Shown: positions 1 through 7,900 of the stretch, in pieces
Position numbering within the stretch: position 1 is the first letter of the stretch
Layout: each line of letters starts with the position of its first letter
NCBI GenBank assembly: GCA_002404675.1
Contig: DHKE01000043.1
Span: forward strand, 1 to 29,994
Direction of reading: 5' to 3'
DNA length: 29,994 bases
From: Porphyromonadaceae bacterium UBA4702
GTDB lineage: Bacteria; Bacteroidota; Bacteroidia; Bacteroidales; Muribaculaceae
Notes under the pieces: generated by a model
Databases searched by the model: none
Told to the model about the DNA's origin: nothing
Seen by the model: the letters and a program-made list of their open reading frames with translations, nothing else
Program-made: the position numbers and the translations under genes

Positions 1-41
1 ACATTATCGGCTGCAATTTGCTCATGTAAAACGGCAATAGA

Positions 42-75
42 GTGCCGTGTCCCTACGCTGGCTGCGCAATCATGG
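42..75 (-). repeat. Left-edge copy of a dispersed palindromic repeat
   Basis: This non-coding stretch just beyond the end of the helicase gene carries GTGCCGTGTCCCTAC at 42-56 followed by GCTGCGCAATCA. Read on the minus strand it resembles the arm beginning near 29462: both have TGAnTGCGCAGC, then a few variable bases, then GTAGGGACACGGC. It is therefore a third, partial copy of the repeat pair found at 29476-29567. Positions 1-41 hold no gene that I can support. Seen directly by comparing the two ends of the window. Confidence 0.65.
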
Positions 76-90
76 TGGGCGAGAGTCGCG

Positions 91-3000
91 TCAGGGGAGG
101 GGGAGGAGGTGGTCGAGGAGGACGTACCAGACGCGACCGGCGACGGTGGCGTAGCGGCCGGTGCGGCGCAGCTGGGTGATGTATTCGGCGACTTGCCGCG
201 CGTAGCGGCGGTCGTTCCTTTCTGTGCCGAACTTGTAGTCTATCACGATGGCGTTGCCGCCAGCATCCACGACTATGCGGTCGGGGCGTTCCATGCGGCC
301 CGGTCCTGTGAGTATCGTCCTCTCGGTGAGCACTTCCAGTCCGGGGGCAAACCATTCTGCCACTTCGGGACGCGATAGTTTCTCGGCGAGGATGCGCCGC
401 GCTTCCTCGCCCTCACCGGCGGTCAGCGTTCCGTTGATGACGCGGCGGCGTATGGCTGTGTCGAGGTCGGCGGCGGTGACAACATCTGACATGATGTCGT
501 GCAGACGGTTGCCGAGGCTTCGCGGGTCGGGGTCTGCGCTGTCGGCGTGCAGGCTCTCGGGGTCGCGGAAATGCAGGAAGCCTGATGGGTCGCGCACATA
601 GTATTCGGATATGGCGTCGCCGTCGCTCTGGCGCAGTTTGCTGCCGAGGCGTGCTATCGCCTCGCGTGTCAGCGGCTCGCCGATGCACAGCGGCTTGTCC
701 GTGCTGCACTCGTCTGTAGGGATCATGTCATGGGGCAGGGGGTAGGCGCAGTCGGCGGCTTCGTCATGCGCGAGTTCCCGCAGTTTGACGAGCAGGGCGT
801 TGGCTGCGTATTCTGTCCTGTCCTGGGCGGAGGCTTCCTCGGGTATGAATATGTACAGCTCGGCAACGGCGCGTGTGAAAGCGACGTAGCTGGTGTTGAT
901 CATGTCCATCCGCACTTCGCGCACATAGTCCTGATATCCCTCTCGGTGCACCGTGTCCGCCATGGCGGCCCGGGTCTCTACGGGCAGCATCGGGGGTATG
1001 AGCGCGGCAAGCTCCTCCGGCAGTTCGAGCCCTTCGGGGGCGGTTTTCACCCAGCGCCATTCGGTTTTCTGGTCACTGACGGTCTGTTTCCAGTCGAACT
1101 TGGGTATGATGACGCATTGGTATTCAAGGCCTTTGGCCTTGTGTACAGTCATTATGGATATAGCGTCCACGCCTTCGGGCGAGGAGATGCTCTTTTCGCA
1201 CCCTTTCGCGTCCCACCATTGCAGGAACGATAGTATATCGGAGGGGTACCGCTGGCAGTAGTCGAGTACAAGGTCTTGGAAAGCGGCGATATACGGAGCT
1301 TCGTCAATGCGGCGTTGCTGCGGCACGGCACGCAGGGCGACAGTTTCGACCAGCGCGGGCAGGGCGAGCGAGTCAACGGAGCGGATGAGGCTCTCGAGGT
1401 TGGAGCAGTCGGCGTTGTCGTTGCCGATGAGCTGCATGATTTCAGACGTAGACATCTCGGGATGCTCGAGCGCGAGCTGGTCGTAGCGGCAGTTGAACAG
1501 CGACAGCGAGAGTGTCTTGCAGTACCATGAGTTGGTAGCCTTGGCGCGTTCCTCCCGGGCTGCTTTCTCCTCGTCTATCGAGCCGTCGGCGATGAGGCGC
1601 ATCACTGATATGATAGCCTTGACGCTCTCCGCGCCGGCGATGAGCAGCGACTCCTCGCTAACGAACTCAATTGGCTTGTCAGGGTTGTTCTTGTTATGCT
1701 CCACGAGGGTGTTGATCATCTGCCGTCCCTCCTGGTTTGTGCGCACGAGTACGGCAATGTCGGCATAGTTGTAGCCGCGGCTGTGCAGGTCGGCTATCAG
1801 GGCTGCCACGTCGGCGAAGTGCTTGGGCGGAATGTCGCTGTCGTCGCCGTTGTTCACGTCCGTTTCCATTTTCCCTTTTTCATAGCAGCGTATTTCGACA
1901 TACCCCTCGCGGTTCTGGTTGGCGGGGTATTGCGCCACGTTGGCGTACAGGTCGGCGAAAAATGTTTTGTTGTCACTCATCGCATCGTCTAAATGCGTAG
2001 CAAGCGCGTGAAACGCCGAGTTGTTGAACTCGACGATGGTGCGCAGGCTGCGGTGGTTGGTGTTTTCGGCTTTGCTTTCGCCTCGCTCGTTCACCTGCCC
2101 GGGGAAATGCAGCGGGACTTTTTGAGAGATGAGCGAGGGGTCGGCGTTGCGGAAACGGTAGATGCTCTGCTTGGCGTCGCCGATGATGAGGTTGCCGTTG
2201 CCGCGAGACATGCTTTCCGTCACGAGCGGGCGCAGGTTGTCCCACTGCATTGAGGAGGTGTCCTGAAACTCGTCGATTAGGAAATGGTCGAGGCGGCTTC
2301 CGAGCCTCTCGTAGATGAAGGGCGCGTCATCGTCGCCGATCACGCGGTGCAGTATCGAGTTGGTCTCCGCCATGTCGATTACGTTCTGCTCGGCGAGCAT
2401 ATCCGCCGACTTGCGAGCGGCGGCATACATCAGCGGCAGCATACGCATGTTTGCACGGTACAGCTGCCACAGTTTCAGCTTCTTCTCTTCCAGTTCGGCT
2501 TTCCAATCCGTCAGGGCATCGATAAATTTGTCATGGAGGGCGACAAAATCCTGCTGGCTGGTGGTCAGTCCTTTTCTTCTCGCAGCTGCATTGAAAGCAG
2601 CCTCATTACCAGATTTTTTCGGTATGGTTAAATTGCTCGGGAATTTCACGCCTTTGGCGGCAAGAACCTTATCAATGCGCCCGGGGATGTAGGTTATCGT
2701 ATTCTCTTGGTTTTTCAGCGCTTTCTGCACGGCGCGTGCGGCGGCTTTGGCATCTCTGACGGCATCGCGCAAACCCTTCATCACCGCATTATCGACGCGC
2801 TTGAAGTCGTTGAGGGAGTCCGGGTGCTCGGCGTAGAACTGCTCCAGCTCCTGGCGCACCTTCTTGAACTGTTCGCTTGCCATTTTGCTGACAGCCGTCA
2901 CGATGTCCTTGTACAGCCCCCCTGATGCGGATTTGGCGAAAATGTTCCACCCCTTGGTGCTGTCGGAGGCAGAGCGGTTCATCATTGCCTTGACCCATTC

Positions 3001-3519
3001 GGCAACCGCCTTGTCTGGGTTGGCGGAGTTGATGTCTGTGAGCGTCGCGTCTACGGCAGCGCGAGAGATGAAGTCGCTGTCCAGCTCGAGGTCGTAACTG
3101 TCGTTCATGCCTATCTCGTAAGCGAAAGTGCGCAGTATGGTCTGGAAGAAAGCGTCGATGGTAGATACCTGAAAGTCGCTGTAATTGTTGAGCAGAATGA
3201 ACAGCGCGTCCTTGGCAGCGGCGCGTATCTCGTCGGCAGACTGGCCTGTGAATTTCTCGAAATCAGCCATGTATGTCGTCTTTGCCGGGTCGAGCGTGGG
3301 GTTGGCAAGGTCGGCGAGGCGTGTGACGATGCGGTCTTTCATCTCCGCAGTGGCCTTGTTGGTGAATGTTATGGCGAGGATGTGCCGCAGCGCGTCCTCG
3401 AGCTCCTTGCCGCAGCGCAGCCGAGGAGGATTGCCCGTGACGAGCATATATTCGAGGAATTTGCGGGCGAGGGTGTAAGTCTTGCCAGAGCCGGCGGAAG
3501 CCTTTTGCAAGTCGAGCAT
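91..3519 (-). CDS. UvrD/RecB-family helicase-nuclease (AddA-like)
   Basis: This 1142-residue protein is a superfamily 1A DNA helicase with a C-terminal RecB-type nuclease, as in AddA/RecB double-strand-break resection enzymes. Visible helicase motifs are Walker A ASAGSGKT (7-14), motif Ia AITFTNKATAEM (49-60), Walker B DEFQDTS (416-422), motif III GDAKQSIYRFRN (447-458), motif V TVHKAKGLEY (791-800) and motif VI YVAFTRA (878-884). The nuclease is recognisable from GNRLHDIM (about 1003-1010), D1080 in RPDRIVV, D1094 and K1096 in IDYKFG, and a following Q-x3-Y pair. It should unwind and degrade broken ends in the cytoplasm before RecA loading. The start at 3519 places Walker A at the very N-terminus, as is usual. 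The SUI1 gene lies 57 bp upstream, so the two may be co-transcribed. An AddB partner is not in view; it could lie beyond the left edge. Confidence 0.93.
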   Translation of the reverse strand: MLDLQKASAGSGKTYTLARKFLEYMLVTGNPPRLRCGKELEDALRHILAITFTNKATAEMKDRIVTRLADLANPTLDPAKTTYMADFEKFTGQSADEIRAAAKDALFILLNNYSDFQVSTIDAFFQTILRTFAYEIGMNDSYDLELDSDFISRAAVDATLTDINSANPDKAVAEWVKAMMNRSASDSTKGWNIFAKSASGGLYKDIVTAVSKMASEQFKKVRQELEQFYAEHPDSLNDFKRVDNAVMKGLRDAVRDAKAAARAVQKALKNQENTITYIPGRIDKVLAAKGVKFPSNLTIPKKSGNEAAFNAAARRKGLTTSQQDFVALHDKFIDALTDWKAELEEKKLKLWQLYRANMRMLPLMYAAARKSADMLAEQNVIDMAETNSILHRVIGDDDAPFIYERLGSRLDHFLIDEFQDTSSMQWDNLRPLVTESMSRGNGNLIIGDAKQSIYRFRNADPSLISQKVPLHFPGQVNERGESKAENTNHRSLRTIVEFNNSAFHALATHLDDAMSDNKTFFADLYANVAQYPANQNREGYVEIRCYEKGKMETDVNNGDDSDIPPKHFADVAALIADLHSRGYNYADIAVLVRTNQEGRQMINTLVEHNKNNPDKPIEFVSEESLLIAGAESVKAIISVMRLIADGSIDEEKAAREERAKATNSWYCKTLSLSLFNCRYDQLALEHPEMSTSEIMQLIGNDNADCSNLESLIRSVDSLALPALVETVALRAVPQQRRIDEAPYIAAFQDLVLDYCQRYPSDILSFLQWWDAKGCEKSISSPEGVDAISIMTVHKAKGLEYQCVIIPKFDWKQTVSDQKTEWRWVKTAPEGLELPEELAALIPPMLPVETRAAMADTVHREGYQDYVREVRMDMINTSYVAFTRAVAELYIFIPEEASAQDRTEYAANALLVKLRELAHDEAADCAYPLPHDMIPTDECSTDKPLCIGEPLTREAIARLGSKLRQSDGDAISEYYVRDPSGFLHFRDPESLHADSADPDPRSLGNRLHDIMSDVVTAADLDTAIRRRVINGTLTAGEGEEARRILAEKLSRPEVAEWFAPGLEVLTERTILTGPGRMERPDRIVVDAGGNAIVIDYKFGTERNDRRYARQVAEYITQLRRTGRYATVAGRVWYVLLDHLLPLP

Positions 3520-3576
3520 GTCGGTGAAATTTTTTGTGGGTTGTTGATGTGTATTGATTTGAAAGACAGCGGTGTG

Positions 3577-3921
3577 TCAGTTGCACCGCTTGGTGCGGTA
3601 GCCGAGTTTTTCGAGTTCAGCGGCGGCCTTGTCGCGCACGTCGCCCTGCAGCAGTATTTCGCCGTCACGCTGGCTGCCGCCGCACCCGAGCGACTGCTTC
3701 AGTGAGCGTGCTATCTCTTTCAGCTCAACGTCGTCGCAGCGGAAGCCCTCGATGACGGTAGCCTCCTTGCCGCGCCGCTTGCGGCGGTCGATGTAAATGC
3801 TGACAGTCTCCTTTTTCTCGCTGCCCGAAGCGGACGCTTGGGGTTCATGCGCGTCCTCCCCCTGCGGTATAGAGCCGGAAGCACCGAGTGCTGCCAGCGC
3901 GTCTTTCCAGTCTGTAGCCAT
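3577..3921 (-). CDS. SUI1/eIF1-family translation factor (YciH-like)
   Basis: This 114-residue protein has an N-terminal low-complexity segment (1-38) followed by an SUI1 fold (about 39-112). Diagnostic features are KEATVIEGF, the ELKEIARSLKQSLGCGGS block and EILLQGD, which match bacterial eIF1-like proteins. Such proteins bind the small ribosomal subunit, and YciH in E. coli is linked to initiation fidelity and stress inhibition; this role is inferred from family. The start at 3921 lies about 30 bp downstream of a TAACTTTG box at 3952-3959 on the same strand, which supports it. The helicase gene follows after 57 bp. Confidence 0.9.
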   Translation of the reverse strand: MATDWKDALAALGASGSIPQGEDAHEPQASASGSEKKETVSIYIDRRKRRGKEATVIEGFRCDDVELKEIARSLKQSLGCGGSQRDGEILLQGDVRDKAAAELEKLGYRTKRCN

Positions 3922-3951
3922 TGCCGTGTCGTGGTTAGAGTGTTAGGGACA

Positions 3952-3982
3952 CAAAGTTACTTCTTTTTCTGCACCCCTGCAA
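3952..3982 (-). promoter_or_regulatory. Bacteroidetes-type promoter of the SUI1 gene
   Basis: On the minus strand TAACTTTG (3952-3959) matches the -7 consensus TAnnTTTG, and TTG lies 20 bp further upstream (3980-3982) where the -33 TTG is expected. The start codon follows after about 30 bp. Confidence 0.6.
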
Positions 3983-3983
3983 C

Positions 3984-4013
3984 CCCCAATTTCCCGCCCT
4001 CCTGAAATTGGGG
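3984..4013. repeat. Perfect 10-bp inverted repeat (hairpin)
   Basis: CCCCAATTTC (3984-3993) pairs exactly with GAAATTGGGG (4004-4013) around a 10-nt loop. It lies between the divergent SUI1 and zinc-ribbon genes, directly upstream of the SUI1 promoter. It has no U-tract, so a terminator is unlikely; an operator or structured element is possible. Confidence 0.6.
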
Positions 4014-4029
4014 ATGCGGATACCCCTCC

Positions 4030-4085
4030 TGCAACGTTGCAACCGGAGGTACCGCAATGTTGCCGCGTGAAGCGGCAACATTGCG
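4030..4085. repeat. 12-bp palindrome and 14-bp perfect hairpin
   Basis: TGCAACGTTGCA (4030-4041) is a perfect palindrome. It is followed by a 14-bp perfect inverted repeat, CGCAATGTTGCCGC (4053-4066) and GCGGCAACATTGCG (4072-4085), with a 5-nt loop. Both contain variants of a CAA-N-GTTGC core. The stem lies about 30 bp upstream of the -7 box of the zinc-ribbon gene, and no T-run follows on either strand. A regulator-binding site or structured DNA is possible; function unknown. Confidence 0.65.
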
Positions 4086-4114
4086 AAAATGCAGCACACC
4101 CCTCGCCGGCTGAC

Positions 4115-4122
4115 TAATTTTG
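4115..4122 (+). promoter_or_regulatory. -7 promoter element of the zinc-ribbon gene
   Basis: TAATTTTG matches the Bacteroidetes -7 consensus TAnnTTTG and sits 43 bp upstream of the ATG at 4166. No good -33 TTTG is seen at the expected spacing, so the call is moderate. Confidence 0.5.
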
Positions 4123-4165
4123 CAGTGTAAAAACAAACTATTCACGATAACACACCAATACAATC

Positions 4166-4411
4166 ATGTTAGGATTCATAATAGTAGGAGCGATGTCATA
4201 CGGGTTTCTGATGCTCTGCAAGAAATGCGGCAAGGCTATTGCCGACAAGAAATTCTCGAAGTCATGTCCGTGTTGCGGCACAGTTGTCGCCCCGGACGGC
4301 GACAGCGCCTCCAACCTTTACTGGAAAGACTCTATTTGCACGCCGGCATACTGGTATACCTGCCCGAAATGCCGCTGCAAGTTCGATAACTCGCCGGGTT
4401 ACAGGCGTTGA
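4166..4411 (+). CDS. Small zinc-ribbon protein, unknown function
   Basis: This is an 81-residue cysteine-rich protein. Cysteine pairs at C18-x2-C21 and C34-(x)-C36/C37, then C66-x2-C69-x-C71, suggest two zinc-ribbon knuckles. The first 16 residues are hydrophobic (FIIVGAMSYGFLML), so the protein could be membrane-tethered, or translation could start at internal Met10 (4193). A TAATTTTG promoter box upstream and an A-rich leader support a real gene. I do not recognise a named family, and similar zinc-ribbon stubs have many roles. The gene stands alone: the SUI1 gene is divergent and the following about 280 bp hold no gene I can support. Confidence 0.65.
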   Translation: MLGFIIVGAMSYGFLMLCKKCGKAIADKKFSKSCPCCGTVVAPDGDSASNLYWKDSICTPAYWYTCPKCRCKFDNSPGYRR

Positions 4412-4690
4412 TTGCCGAGAACAACGCTGTCAACATAAGGGCGTAGCAACATTCTTGCTTTGTCCATACGCTGCATCGGGGGAGTGGCGCATATTCCGCG
4501 TCCCTCCCCCTGTGCAAATGCGAGCCGTGATAGATTTCTGTCGCGCAGCCGAGCCTAATGAAGCCGAAGCCATTGCTTAGCCGAATGGAGTCTGCAATGC
4601 CGAAAGAGAGACGGGAAACGAGCCGTTGCCGTCAATCAGCCGTCACCGTCAGGCTGCGCAGCCGCGCAGCCGCGCAGCCGAAAGTCCGTA
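4412..4690. other. Non-coding stretch with GCGCAGCC tandem repeat
   Basis: No convincing gene is seen in this 279-bp stretch. Open frames crossing it on the plus strand have no family resemblance and composition unlike the neighbouring proteins. It includes three exact tandem copies of the 8-mer GCGCAGCC at 4656-4679 and several looser GCCGAA/GCAGCC copies from 4540 on. A decayed gene is possible but cannot be shown. Confidence 0.5.
4656..4679 (+). repeat. 3 x 8-bp tandem repeat GCGCAGCC
   Basis: Three exact head-to-tail copies of GCGCAGCC lie just beyond the stop codon of the small membrane peptide gene on the minus strand. Arrays of this length can change copy number by slippage. No regulatory role is visible. 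Confidence 0.7.
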
Positions 4691-4831
4691 TCAGTGACCT
4701 GCAAGCAGCAGTGTCCGCAGCTGCAATGCCACCAGGATTGTCCCGATAGCGTAGACAAACCATGTGGACTGCATGAACTTGAGACGGACCATGATCCGCA
4801 GCATCGTCATTTTCATTGTTGAGCGTTTCAT
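4691..4831 (-). CDS. 46-residue single-helix membrane peptide
   Basis: This is a short gene, ATG at 4831 and TGA at 4691-4693. The peptide has a basic, methionine-rich N-terminus (MKRSTMKMTMLRIMVRLKF) followed by one hydrophobic helix of about 20 residues (roughly 23-43, WFVYAIGTILVALQL...LLL). That arrangement predicts a small inner-membrane protein with a cytoplasmic N-terminus. Support comes from context: a TAACTTTG promoter box lies 36 bp upstream (4867-4874), and the A/C-rich leader ending in AACAAGATT is like the AACAACAAAATC leader of the T9SS cargo gene. I recognise no family; many bacterial small membrane proteins modulate transporters or stress responses, but nothing here fixes a role. 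Confidence 0.55.
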   Translation of the reverse strand: MKRSTMKMTMLRIMVRLKFMQSTWFVYAIGTILVALQLRTLLLAGH

Positions 4832-4866
4832 AATCTTGTTGGCGTTGTTGTTTTGTTTTTACGGTG

Positions 4867-4874
4867 CAAAGTTA
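4867..4874 (-). promoter_or_regulatory. -7 promoter element of the 46-residue peptide gene
   Basis: TAACTTTG on the minus strand matches TAnnTTTG and lies 36 bp before the ATG at 4831. The -33 region is not clear. Confidence 0.5.
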
Positions 4875-4920
4875 CGACGCGGGGTCTGCAACGCCGTTGC
4901 AGCGGACAGTTAAGATACAC

Positions 4921-4958
4921 AAAAAGGGGCTGTGCCTTGGGTTTGGCACAGCCCCTTT
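4921..4958 (-). terminator. Intrinsic terminator of the T9SS cargo gene
   Basis: A 14-bp perfect inverted repeat (4923-4936 with 4945-4958, core GGGGCTGTGCC/GGCACAGCCCC) encloses an 8-nt loop. On the minus strand the stem ends in TTTTT (complement of 4921-4925), 22 bp after the stop codon of the gene ending at 4980. This is a classic rho-independent terminator. Confidence 0.85.
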
Positions 4959-4979
4959 GTTATGGATGCAGGTGAGCTG

Positions 4980-7900
4980 TTATTTTGCTATTTTGAGTGC
5001 GGCACGCTTGCCGTCAATGTTGCAGCAGACGATGTATACACCGGGTGCGAGCTGTGACAGGTCGATGCTGTCGGCTGCTGCGCAGCGGCGCAGTACCTGT
5101 CCCGAGACGGTGGCGAGGGTGATGTCGGTCGCACCATTGGGGAAGAGGATTGTATCGCCGATATGACGTATGCCGTTGGCTGCGACAGCCTCGTCAATGC
5201 CTGTCTCCGGGTCGATGACGAAACGGAAGCCGCTGAAGCGTCCCTTGCCGTTCTGGTGGGCGTGGAATGTCACCTGGACAAAGCCGGCGTTGAACTCGAT
5301 GCGTGCATTTTCGTCAGCTGGTTCGTCGCTCTGCGTAGACGTTTCGGGTTCTACGGCAAGCAGCTTGAACTCGGCGGTTTCAGCCTGGCTTTCTGGGGCA
5401 GCGCAGGTGACGGTGCCTATCTTCTTGTTCATGCCAGAGCCTTCGAGGTATACGTCGATGTCGTAGGGCGCATTGCCGGCATCGGTGGCAGGAAGTACGG
5501 AGATGAGGTATTTCTCGCCGGCAACGGTGTTGATAGGCGGTGTGGTGAGGCGTGCGTTGGTTTCGCTGTTATCTTTGGTGTTAGCGATGCTTGCCGTGTC
5601 GCCGTCGAATTTCCAAGAGGGTCCGCCTGTACCCGATGAGTTGAGGTTCATCCAGCCGTAGAAGTCTGCCGGCTCGTAAGGCACTTCGAGGTATCCGAAC
5701 CAAGTGCCGCCGGAGGAGGCATGTCCGAACTCGTCGCGGGTCTGGTCGTTGTTGTATAGCTTGACCTTGTATGCGTATACACCGGCTTCGGGTATGGCAT
5801 CGTCAATGTATGCAGCGTAGCCGCCGGGGGCGAGGTTTTCGGTGTAGGTGCTGATTAGCTCGTCGTTGCGGTATATCTCCGCTTTCGTGATTATGGGCTG
5901 CATGCCCTCGATGCTGCTCGTCGTGGGGTTCTGCCATATCAGTTCGGCGATGAGCTGGTGGTTGGGGTATGCTCTGACCGTGAACATCTGGGCAGCATCC
6001 GGTATGTAGGGGATGTCTGCCATTTCGACCTTGCTGATGATGATTTCGTCATAGTACTCGTCGTCGTACATATACCGGCCTTTTGCCTGGACAGCAAACG
6101 AGAACTTGCCTGTTTCGGTAGCGACGATGTAGAAGTCGTGCTGCACCGCCGAGCCGTCGCCGTGCATGAGCAGCGACTGCGGGTCGGGGATGTCTGTTTG
6201 CTGGCCGCCGGCGGGCACGATGCCGACATTGAGCGAGAAGTCGGGGCGGCCTCTGCTCTCGCTGATGGAGAACTTGTAGCAGTGTCCTGCGACGAGGTCA
6301 AACGGCGCGGAGAGGAGAGTGTAGTCCAGGTCGGTGAAGATGAACGTGTTTGTGTAGAGGATTGCGCCGCCGTTGTCAGACAGCTTCCATTCCGCGCCAC
6401 TGTTATTGTTGTTGTGAGTTGACCAGAGCGAGAAGTAGCGGCTGTCTGAGAAGTCGCAGCTGTAGGGGAGTGTCTGGGTCTTGTCTCCTACCCACGCTGT
6501 CCATACGGATGCGGGTGTGTCGCAAGCGTCGTTGCCGAGGTATGTGATTACTTTCACCTCGTGGATGCCGATGCCTACGCCTTCGAGCTGGCAGCTGACA
6601 GCATTGCCGGGAGTCATGTCGGCTTCCGCAGTGAGCGTGCTGACGAGTGTGCCGTCGAGCGTCACCTCAATCTTGGAGAGGTTGCCGGACAGAGCCTTGC
6701 CGGTATTGTCGAGCGTCGGGTTGGTCCATGCCAGCGAGACGCTGCTGTCGCCGGTGACAGAGGCTGCGAGGTCGGAGACGGCAGCCGGCATGACGACGGA
6801 GCGGTGTACGGACAGGGCGCAGATGCGCAGGGGGGAGGAGCCGGCAGAAGGCCCTGCGCCGCGTATCGCGATGTTGTAAGTCCCAGGTTCGGTAACTTCA
6901 AAATACACGGTCTTTTCGGTCGGAGTTTTCTGGATGTTGTTGAAAGAGTCGAGCTTGCGAGTGTATCCGTCGGCAACATATCCACTGCCGAGGTATACCT
7001 CTGTCTCCGTGCTGCACCAGCCGTCGAAGTGCATCAGAGTGGTGTTGAGCACATACACGCCGGGTTGGTCAAACGCCAAGGGGGGGAATATGAGCCAGTT
7101 GTCGTATATGTTGGCAGCTGCGAGGCGGATGTCTGTGCCGGTCTCGCTGTCGGTGTACAGTTCCCAGTCGCCTGTGAATGTCGCTCCCGGACCCCGGAAT
7201 GGAGCGTAGTAGTTGTTGAAATGCTCTTCGGTCATCGAGGCGATGCCGGCGTCAAAAGGCAGCGTCTGTGTCTCGATGAGGCCGATGTAGGGGACGCGGA
7301 CGATGCTGCGTGCGCTGCGTATGCCGTTCAGTTCCACCTCGACGGCGTATGTGTGAGCACCTTCGGTCAGCCCGCTGGCGGCGTTGTCAGTCCATGAGGA
7401 AGCGTCGCCGGGCAGTGTCTGTGCCAGCACATCGTCGCGGTATACGTAGACGTTGCTTATTGCGGTTCCTGCGGGGAGGTCTGCGCCGTCAGCGTCCTTG
7501 GCGGGCAGCGTCCATGAGAGATTGGCCTCGATGGCGCGGCTGGCAGCCGGCTTGACGGTGAGACCGGAGACCTTGGCGGGGGTGAGAATGTCTACGGACA
7601 CCTCAAGCCCCGTGATGTACGTGGTGTGGTAGGTGGCAGACGAGTGTGCGTGGAAACCGAAATAGTAGTTGCCGGTTTCTGTCGGTGTGAATGATATGAC
7701 CTCTTTGGCCCACGTGTCACGGAACGATTGTTTGATGTCAATCATGACTTTGCCTGCTTTCAATCCGGCAACGGTTGGTGTCTGCGCGGCGTACAGGGTT
7801 AAGTCTTCGAGATAGCTATTCTGACCTTCGATGTGCCAGAAGCGCACCTTGTATTCATGCCCAGCGGTAAGCCTTACAGCGGGGGAAACGATCCAGTCAT

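Noticed and set aside
4239..4580. Plus-strand open frame of 113 codons overlapping the zinc-ribbon gene
   Set aside because: It overlaps most of a cysteine-rich frame with promoter support, and has no conserved look of its own.
4656..4679. CRISPR-like array
   Set aside because: Units are 8 bp, adjacent and without spacers; it is a simple tandem repeat.
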